From JAJRVH01 sp964505995 (GTDB taxonomy: Bacteria > Pseudomonadota > Zetaproteobacteria > Mariprofundales > Mariprofundaceae), in assembly GCA_964505995.1 (NCBI GenBank), contig CAZDLB010000009.1, forward strand, positions 1 to 23,636: a DNA stretch of 23,636 bases, given 5' to 3'. Below, piece after piece: positions 7,749-14,424 of the stretch. Positions within the stretch are counted from its first letter, which is position 1, and every line of letters begins with the position of its first letter. The position numbers and the translations under genes are program-made. The notes under the pieces are model-generated. The model was not told the origin of the DNA, ran no database searches, and saw only the letters and a program-made list of their open reading frames with translations.

Positions 7749-8587
7749 CTAGCTCCCCTCGCCTCCCTGCCTTTGCAGCTTCTCCACGGCCCTGGCCGCG
7801 GCCCTGGCCTCGGCTAGTTTCTTGCGATCCCCATATCCCTCGCCCAGCACGCGCCCCTGCACCCGACAGCANNNNNNNNNNNNNNNNNNNNNNNNNNNNN
7901 NNNNNNNNNNNNNNNNNNNNNNNNNNNNNNNNNNNNNNNNNNNNNNNNNNNNNNNNNNNNNNNNNNNNNNNGTTTCTTGCGATCCCCATATCCCTCGCCC
8001 AGCACGCGCCCCTGCACCCGACAGCAGGCGGAAAAGCGCGGGCTGTGACCCGCTCCCAGATCCTGCACCGAATACTCCGGAAGTCCCCATCCCCTGGCCT
8101 GCGTCAGCTCCTGCAGCGCGGACTTGGCATCGCGGCCATCCTCGACGCTGACGCCTTCAAGCAAGGGCTGCCAGGCCCTGAGCACCAGGGATCGCGCCGT
8201 TTCCCAGCCGCCATCGAGGAACACCGCGCCAATCACGGCCTCGACGGCATTGGCGGCAATCGACGGCGATTTCAGCCGTCCCTTCTCCGACTCCCCGGCG
8301 CCAACCCGGATGGCCCTGGCCAGGAGCCAGGACTCGGCCACTCTCAGCAGCGCCTCACGCCGCACGACCGAGGCCCGCATGCGCGAGAGCACGCCTTCAT
8401 CGGCCTCGGAAAAACGTTGATGCAGATGTTCCGCGATGACCAGTCCGAGCACCGCATCGCCCAGAAACTCGAGCCTTTCCATATGAACCGGCGCGGCCGA
8501 ACGATGGGTCAGCGCCCGTTCCAGCAGCGAGAGATCGTGGAACCGGTAACCCAGCCTCCCCTGCAGGGCTGCAGTCTGCTCCGCCAT
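7749..8587 (-). CDS. rnc: Ribonuclease III (interrupted by an assembly gap; intact once collapsed)
   Basis: Double-strand-specific endoribonuclease that processes rRNA precursors and regulates mRNAs. As given, a 100-N gap plus a duplicated 55-bp flank breaks the frame. Deleting 155 bases (gap plus one copy) gives one continuous frame of 227 residues, equal to the usual length, so the break is not biological. The signature ERLEFLGDAVL is at 37-47 with catalytic D44, and VEAVIGAVFLDGG carries E116. The C-terminal dsRNA-binding domain contains DAKSALQELTQARGWGLPEY and ends in ARAAARAVEKL. I chose the ATG at 8587; a TTG at 8596 overlapping the upstream stop is an alternative. It follows the DUF4845 gene by 5 bases and lies in the lepA-lepB-DUF4845-rnc string. 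Confidence 0.93.
7817..7871. repeat. Left copy of 55-bp exact duplication flanking assembly gap 1
   Basis: This 55-base stretch directly left of the N run is identical to 7972-8026 directly right of it. Both encode the same part of the RNase III dsRNA-binding domain. Two contig ends sharing an overlap that was not merged explains it; 55 is a common assembler k-mer size. Confidence 0.95.
7872..7971. other. Assembly gap 1 (100 N), probably spurious
   Basis: A run of exactly 100 N, a standard scaffolding placeholder. Because its two flanks are the same 55 bases and their merger restores rnc exactly, there is probably no missing sequence here. Confidence 0.97.
7972..8026. repeat. Right copy of 55-bp exact duplication flanking assembly gap 1
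   Basis: Identical to 7817-7871. In the correct rnc reading frame its minus strand encodes residues just before the LAEARAAARAVEKL tail. See the left copy for interpretation. Confidence 0.95.
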
Positions 8588-8592
8588 CCCCG

Positions 8593-9033
8593 TCAAGGGG
8601 TCTCGGCATAGGGCTCGAAATCAAGATCGATCCGGAGCCTGTCGCGAATCCTGTCCATGCCCTTCAGCTCGGCCGGATCGTATTCGGATTCCGGATCCAC
8701 GCCCTCGACCGGCCCCAGAGGCCAGATCGTGACATGGTAGGATGACGAAATCTCGACGCGCGAGCCGTCCGCCTTGATCTCGATATTGTCGTAGAACTCC
8801 TCGGGCAGATCGTCATGGTAGATGTACTTGATCTTGAACAACTCCGGAAGACGCCTGCGGATCGCGGCCTCATCGGCATCGGCCATGTTGCGCGAGATCG
8901 CATCGAAGGCGTCCTGCACCTTCCAGTTGGCATTGTAGACCGGAATCAGCAGCCATCCGTACCAGACGACACCGGCCAGCACGGCCAGAAAGAACGAAAA
9001 CTTGATCAGTGAAAAACCGCGTTCATGCTGCAT
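8593..9033 (-). CDS. DUF4845-family single-pass membrane protein
   Basis: A 146-residue protein of unknown function, found in many gamma- and betaproteobacteria between lepB and rnc, as here. It has a pilin-like N-terminus (QHERGFSLIKFSFFLAVLAGVVWYG) with one membrane span at about residues 10-29. A soluble domain of about 115 residues follows, presumably periplasmic, rich in acidic residues (YIYHDDLPEEFYDNIEIKAD). The ATG at 9033 is chosen because GGAGG sits five bases upstream; a GTG at 9045 would add four residues. The family is recognised from position and the N-terminal pattern; a domain search would confirm. It resembles a type IV pilin prepilin (GFSLI after a short basic leader) but lacks the canonical Glu at position 5. 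Confidence 0.8.
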   Translation of the reverse strand: MQHERGFSLIKFSFFLAVLAGVVWYGWLLIPVYNANWKVQDAFDAISRNMADADEAAIRRRLPELFKIKYIYHDDLPEEFYDNIEIKADGSRVEISSSYHVTIWPLGPVEGVDPESEYDPAELKGMDRIRDRLRIDLDFEPYAETP

Positions 9034-9055
9034 GCCCACCTCCACGTTGTCCGGC

Positions 9056-9739
9056 CTAGTGGATCACCTGTCCCAGACGGTCCCAGCGGACCTCGCCCCT
9101 GGCATGATCCCAGGACCACCAGATGATGGCCGCGCGTCCAACCAGGTAGGATTGTGGCACAAATCCCCAGAAACGCGAATCGCGCGAATTGTTGCGATTG
9201 TCCCCGAGCACCATGTAATGGCCGGGCGGCACCGTCCACTCCCCGTCCTTGATCGAATACTCCTTGCGCAGCACCATGTGCTTCACGCCCATCAGGTCTT
9301 CCTCGTACAGACCCGAAACATCCACGCTGCCATCGCCCAGATAATAGGCGCGCTGTCCCTTCGGCGTGAGCGGCATCTTCTGGCCGTTGATGTACAGCTC
9401 GTTGTTCCGATAGACGATATGATCGCCGGGCAGGCCGACGATGCGCTTGATGTAATCCTTGCTCGTATCCTCCGGATAGACGAAGACGGCCACATCGCCG
9501 CGTCTGGCCTGTTCCGGCAGCAGCTGGATATTGGTCAGCGGGATGCGGAAGCCGTACGGGTAGCGCAACACGAACAGGTAATCGCCGACCTCCAGCGTCG
9601 GCACCATGCTCGAGGATGGAATCTTGAACGGCGCGACGATGAAGCTGCGGATCACGATCGCCAGCAGCGCGATGACGATCAGGCTTTCCAGCCATTCGCG
9701 CCAGACCGGCTTTTCCCGGGGTTTGACCACCTCTGCCAT
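9056..9739 (-). CDS. lepB: Signal peptidase I
   Basis: Membrane-bound serine protease that removes signal peptides from exported proteins. The 227-residue protein has one clear membrane segment at about 19-36. The catalytic serine is S44 in IPSSSMVPTL, and the general-base lysine is K98 in YIKRIVGLPGD. The box GDNRNNSRDSRFWG lies near residue 180, and the protein ends in a WWSWD strand region. It is shorter than E. coli LepB (324 residues), lacking its first membrane segment, which is common outside enterobacteria. The ATG directly abuts the lepA stop (TGA-ATG), and the Shine-Dalgarno GGGAGG lies inside the last lepA codons, so translation is coupled. Confidence 0.95.
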   Translation of the reverse strand: MAEVVKPREKPVWREWLESLIVIALLAIVIRSFIVAPFKIPSSSMVPTLEVGDYLFVLRYPYGFRIPLTNIQLLPEQARRGDVAVFVYPEDTSKDYIKRIVGLPGDHIVYRNNELYINGQKMPLTPKGQRAYYLGDGSVDVSGLYEEDLMGVKHMVLRKEYSIKDGEWTVPPGHYMVLGDNRNNSRDSRFWGFVPQSYLVGRAAIIWWSWDHARGEVRWDRLGQVIH

Positions 9740-11566
9740 TCAGCCTCCCTCGCCCAGCTTGAGCACAGCCAGAAAGGCCTCCTGCGGCACCTCGACGCTG
9801 CCGATGGCCTTCATGCGCTTCTTGCCCGCCTTCTGCTTCTCCAGCAGCTTGCGCTTGCGGGTGATATCGCCGCCGTAACACTTGGCCGTGACGTTCTTGC
9901 GCACGGCCTTGACCGTCTCGCGAGCCAAGATACGGCCGCCGATGGCCGCCTGCAAGGGAACATCGAACTGCTGCCTCGGAATAAGCTCGCGCAGCTTCTT
10001 CACAAGCTCCCGTCCCCGGCTCTCGGCCACGGAGCGGTGTACGATCAGACTCAGCGCATCCACCGGCTCGCCATGAACGAGGATGTCCAGCTTGACGACA
10101 TCGCTGGTCTGGAAGTCCGCCAGCTCGTAATCCAGCGAGGCATAGCCGCGCGACAGCGATTTCAGCTTGTCATAGAAATCGATGACCATCTCCGCCAGCG
10201 GCAGCCTGTAGGTCAGCATCACCCGCCCCTGACCGATGAAGGTCATGTTCTCCTGCACGCCGCGCCGCTCCTGACAGAGCTTCATCATCGTGCCGACGAA
10301 CTCCTCGGGCGTGAAGATATTCGCCCGCACCGTCGGCTCCTCGATATGGTCGATGCTGGCCGGATCGGGAAACTCGCTGGGATTCGACGTTTCAAAGCAT
10401 GTGCCGTCGGTCAGATGCATGCGGTAGATGACGCTGGGCGCCGTCGTAATCAGATCCAGATCGTACTCGCGCTCCAGGCGCTCCTGCACGATCTCCATGT
10501 GCAGCATGCCGAGAAAGCCGCAGCGAAAACCGAGACCGAGCGCCGAGGAGTTCTCCGGCTCGAACGTGAAGGCCGGATCGTTCAGGTGCAGCTTCTCCAG
10601 CGAATCGCGCAGATCGGCGTAATCGCCGGAATCCACCGGGTACATGCCGGAAAAGACCATCGGTTTCGGCTCGCGGAAACCGGGCAGCGGCTCGGCCGCC
10701 GGATGTTTCTCCAGCGTCACCGTATCGCCGACCTTCAGATCGGCCAGCTGCTTGATGCCGGCGATCATGAATCCCACGGAGCCGGAAGCCAGGACGGGAA
10801 GCGATACCGGCTGGGGCGTGAAGATGCCGACATCCTGAACCTCATAGCTCGCCGCCTTCGTCATCGACATCAGGCGGATGCGATCGCCCTTGCGCAGCAC
10901 CCCGTCGAACACGCGCACCAGCGCCACCGCGCCGACATAGGAATCGAACCACGAATCCACGACCAGCGCCCGCAGCGGCTCATCGTTGCGATTCGGCGGC
11001 GGCGGAATGCGCATCGCGATCGCCTCGAGCACCTCATGGATGCCCTCGCCGGTCTTGGCCGAAACCGGAATCGCATCCGATGCATCCAGGCCGATGACCT
11101 CCTCGATCTGGCGCTTCGCCTCGTCGACATCCGCGCTGGGAAGGTCGATCTTGTTGATGACCGGGATGATCTCCAGATCGTTCTCGATGGCCAGATAGAC
11201 ATTGGCCAGCGTCTGCGCCTCGACCCCCTGGGTCGCATCGACGATCAGCAGCGCGCCCTCGCAGGCCTGCAGCGAACGCGACACCTCATAGGAGAAATCC
11301 ACATGCCCGGGCGTATCGATCAGGTTGAAGGTATAGCTGTGCCCGTCGGAGGCCGGATAATGCAGCGTCGCCGTCTGGGCCTTGATGGTGATGCCGCGCT
11401 CCTGCTCCAGATCCATCGAATCGAGCACCTGCTTCTTCATCTCGCGCTCGGACAGCGCACCGGTCTCCTCGATCAGGCGATCGGCCAGCGTCGACTTGCC
11501 GTGATCGATATGGGCGATGATCGAAAAGTTGCGCGTGTATGGCTGGTTGCAAAGATCCTTGGACAT
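9740..11566 (-). CDS. lepA: Elongation factor 4 (LepA)
   Basis: Ribosome-binding GTPase affecting translation initiation and elongation fidelity. From the ATG at 11566 it has 608 residues, near the family's 600. G1 is AHIDHGKST; the switch region carries ERGITIKAQT; G3 is DTPGHVDF; G4 is NKIDLP; and SAKTGEG follows. The LepA-specific C-terminal domain has GRELVKKLRELIPRQQF and CYGGDITRKRKLLEKQKAGKKRM. An in-frame ATG at 11590 would add eight residues (MRGYTAAP); neither start has a strong Shine-Dalgarno. The promoter region is lost in or near assembly gap 2, which starts at 11615. It heads the lepA-lepB-DUF4845-rnc string. Confidence 0.96.
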   Translation of the reverse strand: MSKDLCNQPYTRNFSIIAHIDHGKSTLADRLIEETGALSEREMKKQVLDSMDLEQERGITIKAQTATLHYPASDGHSYTFNLIDTPGHVDFSYEVSRSLQACEGALLIVDATQGVEAQTLANVYLAIENDLEIIPVINKIDLPSADVDEAKRQIEEVIGLDASDAIPVSAKTGEGIHEVLEAIAMRIPPPPNRNDEPLRALVVDSWFDSYVGAVALVRVFDGVLRKGDRIRLMSMTKAASYEVQDVGIFTPQPVSLPVLASGSVGFMIAGIKQLADLKVGDTVTLEKHPAAEPLPGFREPKPMVFSGMYPVDSGDYADLRDSLEKLHLNDPAFTFEPENSSALGLGFRCGFLGMLHMEIVQERLEREYDLDLITTAPSVIYRMHLTDGTCFETSNPSEFPDPASIDHIEEPTVRANIFTPEEFVGTMMKLCQERRGVQENMTFIGQGRVMLTYRLPLAEMVIDFYDKLKSLSRGYASLDYELADFQTSDVVKLDILVHGEPVDALSLIVHRSVAESRGRELVKKLRELIPRQQFDVPLQAAIGGRILARETVKAVRKNVTAKCYGGDITRKRKLLEKQKAGKKRMKAIGSVEVPQEAFLAVLKLGEGG

Positions 11567-11614
11567 CGGCGCGGCAGTGTAGCCGCGCATCCGCGATCAG
11601 GCCATAGCAGATCG

Positions 11615-11714
11615 NNNNNNNNNNNNNNNNNNNNNNNNNNNNNNNNNNNNNNNNNNNNNNNNNNNNNNNNNNNNNNNNNNNNNNNNNNNNNNNNNNNNNN
11701 NNNNNNNNNNNNNN
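11615..11714. other. Assembly gap 2 (100 N) between lepA and rpsF
   Basis: A second 100-N placeholder lies in the divergent region between lepA (minus) and rpsF (plus). Unlike gap 1, the flanking bases do not repeat each other, so the length and content of the missing sequence are unknown. Only 48 bases before the lepA start and 110 bases before rpsF are visible. Promoters of both operons are probably partly hidden, and extra genes could be missing. Confidence 0.97.
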
Positions 11715-11736
11715 CGGCTGAGTATGCTGCCGCGCC

Positions 11737-11754
11737 CTGCGGGGAAACCTGCAG
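11737..11754 (+). other. RNA hairpin with GAAA tetraloop in rpsF leader
   Basis: CTGCGGG (11737-11743) can pair with CCTGCAG (11748-11754) across a GAAA loop, giving seven pairs, one a G-U wobble. A competing helix (TGCTG at 11725-11729 with CAGCA at 11752-11756) is possible. No T run follows, so it is not a standard terminator. Whether it is transcribed is unknown because the promoter is not located. Confidence 0.4.
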
Positions 11755-11784
11755 CAACATACCTTGCTCCGGACGCGCTGAACC

Positions 11785-11821
11785 GTTCCGGGGCGTACGT
11801 CAGACGTACACCGAGAGGAGC
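11785..11821 (+). promoter_or_regulatory. Putative S6:S18-binding autoregulatory leader of the rpsF operon
   Basis: Upstream of rpsF, GTTCC (11785-11789) can pair with GGAGC (11817-11821), which contains the Shine-Dalgarno. Inside it GTACGT (11795-11800) pairs perfectly with ACGTAC (11804-11809) around a CAG loop. The 3' side of the internal loop reads ACCGAGA and so contains the CCG known from the S6:S18 mRNA motif, which mimics the binding site on 16S rRNA. Known function of that motif: the bS6-bS18 complex binds and represses its own operon. The pairings are seen here; binding is inferred. The basal stem is short and includes one G-U pair. Confidence 0.6.
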
Positions 11822-11824
11822 GCC

Positions 11825-12229
11825 GTGTATTACGAAACTATCTTTATCGTTAATCCTGACATCTCTCAGGAAAACACCGAGAAACTGACCGATGATCTGG
11901 TGGCCAAGGTCGAAAAGGCCGGTGGCCGCATCGTCAAGCGTGAAAACTGGGGTTCGCGCCCGCTGGCCTATTCCATCGCCAAGCGCAAGCGCGGCCATTA
12001 TGTTCTGCTCGTCACCGATGGCGAGCCGGCCGCACTGAAGGCTCTGGAACGCGCCATCAGCCTGGAAGAGCGCATCATTCGCTCGCTGACCGTCAAGCTG
12101 GATGAGCTCTCCGACGAGCCTTCGCCGCTGCTGCGCCGCAAGAGCAGCGCCGCAAAGGAAACCGCGGAGGAGGAAGCTGCCCCTGCCAGGGAGGCGGAGG
12201 CCGGCAATGGAGAACAGGCCAGCGCCTGA
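11825..12229 (+). CDS. rpsF: Small ribosomal subunit protein bS6
   Basis: Binds 16S rRNA in the platform of the 30S subunit as a pair with bS18. The 134-residue protein starts YYETIFIVNPD and has KVEKAGGRIVKRENWGSRPLAY and RSLTVKL, the ferredoxin-like core. Residues from about 105 form an acidic Glu/Ala-rich tail, as in several proteobacterial S6 proteins that become glutamylated in E. coli. The start is GTG at 11825 with AGGAG four bases upstream, and this start region lies next to the proposed S6:S18 leader. The last 23 bases overlap priB. Only 110 bases separate the start from assembly gap 2. Confidence 0.96.
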   Translation: MYYETIFIVNPDISQENTEKLTDDLVAKVEKAGGRIVKRENWGSRPLAYSIAKRKRGHYVLLVTDGEPAALKALERAISLEERIIRSLTVKLDELSDEPSPLLRRKSSAAKETAEEEAAPAREAEAGNGEQASA

Positions 12230-12575
12230 GTTCAACCGCGCCCGGGTCGCCGGGCGGTTGCAATCGCTGCGACAGCGCTGGACGCCGGATGGCAGCCTGG
12301 CGCTGATCGCCGAACTCGTCACGACGCGGCCCAGACTGGGGCCGGTGCGTGCCGGGGTTCAGGACGAACAGCCCATTCCGTTGCGCGCCCAGGGTGATAT
12401 CGCCCGGGAGCTCAGCAGGCTGGAAGGCCAGCATGTCATGGTCGAAGGCTGTTTGCGCCGAAGATTCTATCGCAGGGATGGTGAACCCTGCTGGGGCCAG
12501 GTCGAGATCTGGGTGGATCGCTGCAAGAGCATGGAACCAGACCCGGAGATCGCAGCCGCCCCGAAGAGAGATTGA
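12207..12575 (+). CDS. priB: PriB-like primosomal replication protein N
   Basis: Predicted ssDNA-binding OB-fold protein that helps PriA restart stalled replication forks. The protein has 122 residues from the ATG at 12207; E. coli PriB has 104. NRARVAGRLQSL at about 9-20, LALIAELVTTRP at about 30-41, LEGQHVMVEGCLRRRFYRRDG and WGQVEIWVDRC fit the strands of a small OB fold. Overall similarity to E. coli PriB is modest, and the call rests largely on position between rpsF and rpsR, the conserved place of priB. A GGAGG six to seven bases before the ATG supports the start, which overlaps rpsF by 23 bases. It could alternatively be another SSB-like protein. Confidence 0.75.
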   Translation: MENRPAPEFNRARVAGRLQSLRQRWTPDGSLALIAELVTTRPRLGPVRAGVQDEQPIPLRAQGDIARELSRLEGQHVMVEGCLRRRFYRRDGEPCWGQVEIWVDRCKSMEPDPEIAAAPKRD

Positions 12576-12585
12576 GGAGAAAAGC

Positions 12586-12930
12586 ATGACTGAAGAAACC
12601 AAAACCACCGCAGCAGCGGAAAAGAGCGAGACGGCGACCAGGCCCGCGGCCTCGTCCACGGAGCGCAAGAGCAGCGAGCGTCCGCGCGGACGCCAGGGCG
12701 GACGGCGCATGCAGCGTCGCCGCAAGTTCTGCAAGTTCTGCGCCGACAAGAGCCTGAAGATCGATCACAAGGATCCGGATCTGCTCAGAAGCTTTGTGAC
12801 CGAGCGTTACAAGATCCTGCCGGCCCGCGTGACCGGCACCTGCGCGCATCATCAGCGCGCACTGACGACGGCCATCAAGCGCGCCCGCATCCTGGCGCTG
12901 CTGCCGTTTACGCCGCTGCATCACGACTGA
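12586..12930 (+). CDS. rpsR: Small ribosomal subunit protein bS18, zinc-ribbon type with N-terminal extension
   Basis: 30S platform protein that pairs with bS6. The conserved core spans about 45-112: RRRKFCKFC, IDHKDPDLLRSFVTERYKILPARVTGTC, and TTAIKRARILALLPF. The protein is 114 residues against the usual 75; about 40 extra N-terminal residues are rich in Thr, Glu, Lys and Arg and look disordered. Cysteines C49 and C52 with C86 and H89 form a CxxC...CxxH set, the zinc-binding form of S18 that many lineages have lost. The ATG has GAGGAG upstream, which fixes the start. It is 10 bases downstream of priB in the same operon. Confidence 0.95.
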   Translation: MTEETKTTAAAEKSETATRPAASSTERKSSERPRGRQGGRRMQRRRKFCKFCADKSLKIDHKDPDLLRSFVTERYKILPARVTGTCAHHQRALTTAIKRARILALLPFTPLHHD

Positions 12931-12941
12931 GAAGGCGGCAT

Positions 12942-12959
12942 GGGCGGCCCAGGCTGCCC
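12942..12959 (+). other. Hairpin between rpsR and the DUF2232 gene
   Basis: GGGCGGC (12942-12948) pairs with GCTGCCC (12953-12959) over a CCAG loop: seven pairs including one G-U. No T run follows, so it is not a standard intrinsic terminator. It may slow exonucleases or mark a processing point within the operon. Confidence 0.4.
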
Positions 12960-12976
12960 GGACGGGATGAAGAGTC

Positions 12977-13972
12977 ATGAGCGCTGAAACCGAACGGCTG
13001 TCGCCCATCGCCTCCTTCATCCTGACACGGCGGCTGCCGTGCGCGGCGCTGATGGTGCTGATGCTGATGGCCGTGGTCTGGCTGCCGGGACTGTTTCTCG
13101 GCCTGCCCTTCCTGGCCTCGCTGACGATGGCGCTGGGTGTGGGAATCCATATCCTGACCCCGGGGCTGATGGCCCTCGTCACGTTCGGCGGCGGCAGCCT
13201 GTATGCGTTGCAGGTTGCCGGGATCGCCGGCATCGCGGTCAGCGCCATCTCCGGTTTCGAGCCGGTGCCGGGGCTGGTCGTCGTCACGCTTTACGGCCTG
13301 CTGCCGATCGCCGCTGCGGTTGCGCTGATGCGCGAAGACGGCGTCCGTCGCTCAGCCCAGTATCTGGCCCTGGGACTGGGGCTGGCCGTGCTCGCCGGGC
13401 TGATGATCGGCGGCGCATCGCAGGGCACAGCCCTTGTCGAGGTCGTCGACCAGTTGCTGGCCCCGGTGTTTGATGCGATGCAGAAGCAGCTGGCAGGCAG
13501 GGACCCCGCGCAGCTCCAGGTGCTGCAACAGGCCAGGCAGATGACGACGCTGATCCTGCCGGGCATCATGGCGCTCGGTCTGTGGTTCACCTGGTGGGGC
13601 GATGTGGTGTTTGCCCGCGCCATGGCCCAGCGCTACGGGTTCTATCGCGGCCATGCCGGGGAGCTGCTTGACTTGCGCTTCGGCAAGGGAGTGGCGTATG
13701 CTTTTCTGCTGCTTCTGGCCCTGGCCAACCTCGGTGAGGGCGATGCGCAGTTTGTCGCGGTCAATGCGGTCATTCTGCTTGGCGGCATGCTGGCCGCGCA
13801 GGGCGTGGCCGTTGGCCACAGCTGGCTGAAGGTCAGGGGCATGACCCTGGCGATCGGCCTGATGTATATCATGTTACTGTTCTGGTCCGTCATGATCATC
13901 CCGTTTGTGATTGTCGGACTGCTGGATATCTGGTTTGATTATCGCCGCACCATGGCGGCACCTGGAGGATAA
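12977..13972 (+). CDS. DUF2232-family multi-pass membrane protein
   Basis: A 331-residue, very hydrophobic protein with about eight predicted membrane segments, for example around residues 22-42, 60-85, 100-115, 128-145, 190-210, 240-255, 265-280 and 290-315. The family has no firm function; some relatives (YybS-like) sit beside ribosomal or replication genes, and position between rpsR and rplI is typical of several gammaproteobacteria. The C-terminus ends in DIWFDYRRTMAAPGG, and the final Gly-Gly codons supply the Shine-Dalgarno for rplI. The ATG at 12977 lies 46 bases after rpsR with only a weak GAAGAG nearby. The family call comes from topology plus position, not from a definite motif. Confidence 0.75.
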   Translation: MSAETERLSPIASFILTRRLPCAALMVLMLMAVVWLPGLFLGLPFLASLTMALGVGIHILTPGLMALVTFGGGSLYALQVAGIAGIAVSAISGFEPVPGLVVVTLYGLLPIAAAVALMREDGVRRSAQYLALGLGLAVLAGLMIGGASQGTALVEVVDQLLAPVFDAMQKQLAGRDPAQLQVLQQARQMTTLILPGIMALGLWFTWWGDVVFARAMAQRYGFYRGHAGELLDLRFGKGVAYAFLLLLALANLGEGDAQFVAVNAVILLGGMLAAQGVAVGHSWLKVRGMTLAIGLMYIMLLFWSVMIIPFVIVGLLDIWFDYRRTMAAPGG

Positions 13973-13974
13973 AA

Positions 13975-14424
13975 ATGCAACTGATTCTTTTGGAGCGCGT
14001 GGCAGGTCTTGGCAATGTCGGCGACGAGGTGACGGTTCGTCCCGGCTATGGCCGCAACTACCTGATCCCGCAGGGCAAGGCCACCGAGGCCACCCCCGGC
14101 AATCGCAAGATCTTCGAGCGCCGCCGTGCCCTGCTGGAGAAGAAGCAGGCCGAGGAACTGGCCCGGGCCCAGGCCGAGGCGGAGAAGCTGGCCGGCCTGA
14201 ACCTGGAGATCGTTCGCGCCACGTCCGATGGCCAGCATCTTTACGGCTCGGTCAGCACCCATGATCTCGCCGAACTGCTGGGCGAGCATGGCCATCAGGT
14301 GGAGCGCAGCAACATCCTGCTCGATGCCCAGATCAAGGAAGTGGGCGAGCATGCATTCCGCGTGCGCCTGCATCCGGATGTCACGGCCGAGCTGACGATC
14401 AGGGTCGAGTCCGAGAAGCATTGA
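13975..14424 (+). CDS. rplI: Large ribosomal subunit protein bL9
   Basis: 50S protein that reaches from the L1 stalk region and helps keep the reading frame. The 149-residue protein has the normal length. The N-terminal domain opens MQLILLERVAGLGNVGDEV and contains VRPGYGRNYLIPQGKA, the L9 signature. A long connecting helix follows (RRRALLEKKQAEELARAQAEAEKL), then the C-terminal domain with LYGSVSTHDLAELL. The Shine-Dalgarno GGAGG lies in the end of the DUF2232 gene, two bases separate that stop from this ATG, and the stop overlaps the proposed dnaB start. This tight packing points to one transcript. Confidence 0.97.
   Translation: MQLILLERVAGLGNVGDEVTVRPGYGRNYLIPQGKATEATPGNRKIFERRRALLEKKQAEELARAQAEAEKLAGLNLEIVRATSDGQHLYGSVSTHDLAELLGEHGHQVERSNILLDAQIKEVGEHAFRVRLHPDVTAELTIRVESEKH

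Noticed and set aside
7817..8026. 55-bp direct repeats considered as attachment sites or target duplications of a mobile element
   Set aside because: They flank only a 100-N placeholder, lie in a conserved coding part of rnc, and collapse to a perfect gene, so an assembly overlap explains them fully.
7749..8587. rnc as a frameshifted pseudogene
   Set aside because: The shift of two bases comes from the 155-base artefact; the collapsed gene is full length with both catalytic residues.
8593..9033. The lepB-rnc intergenic protein as a type IV pilin
   Set aside because: It has a GFSLI-like N-terminus, but lacks the Glu at position 5 of mature pilins, has no pilus genes nearby, and its position fits the DUF4845 family.
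9002..12229. Very long plus-strand open frame (1075 codons) covering lepB and lepA and running through gap 2 into rpsF
   Set aside because: It is antisense to well-recognised lepB and lepA, crosses an N run, and has His/Arg/Gln-rich content typical of the mirror frame of GC-rich genes. Only its last 135 codons (rpsF) are real.
12942..12959. Hairpin after rpsR as a terminator ending the rpsF-priB-rpsR unit
   Set aside because: No T run follows and the downstream genes are closely spaced on the same strand; listed only as a hairpin.
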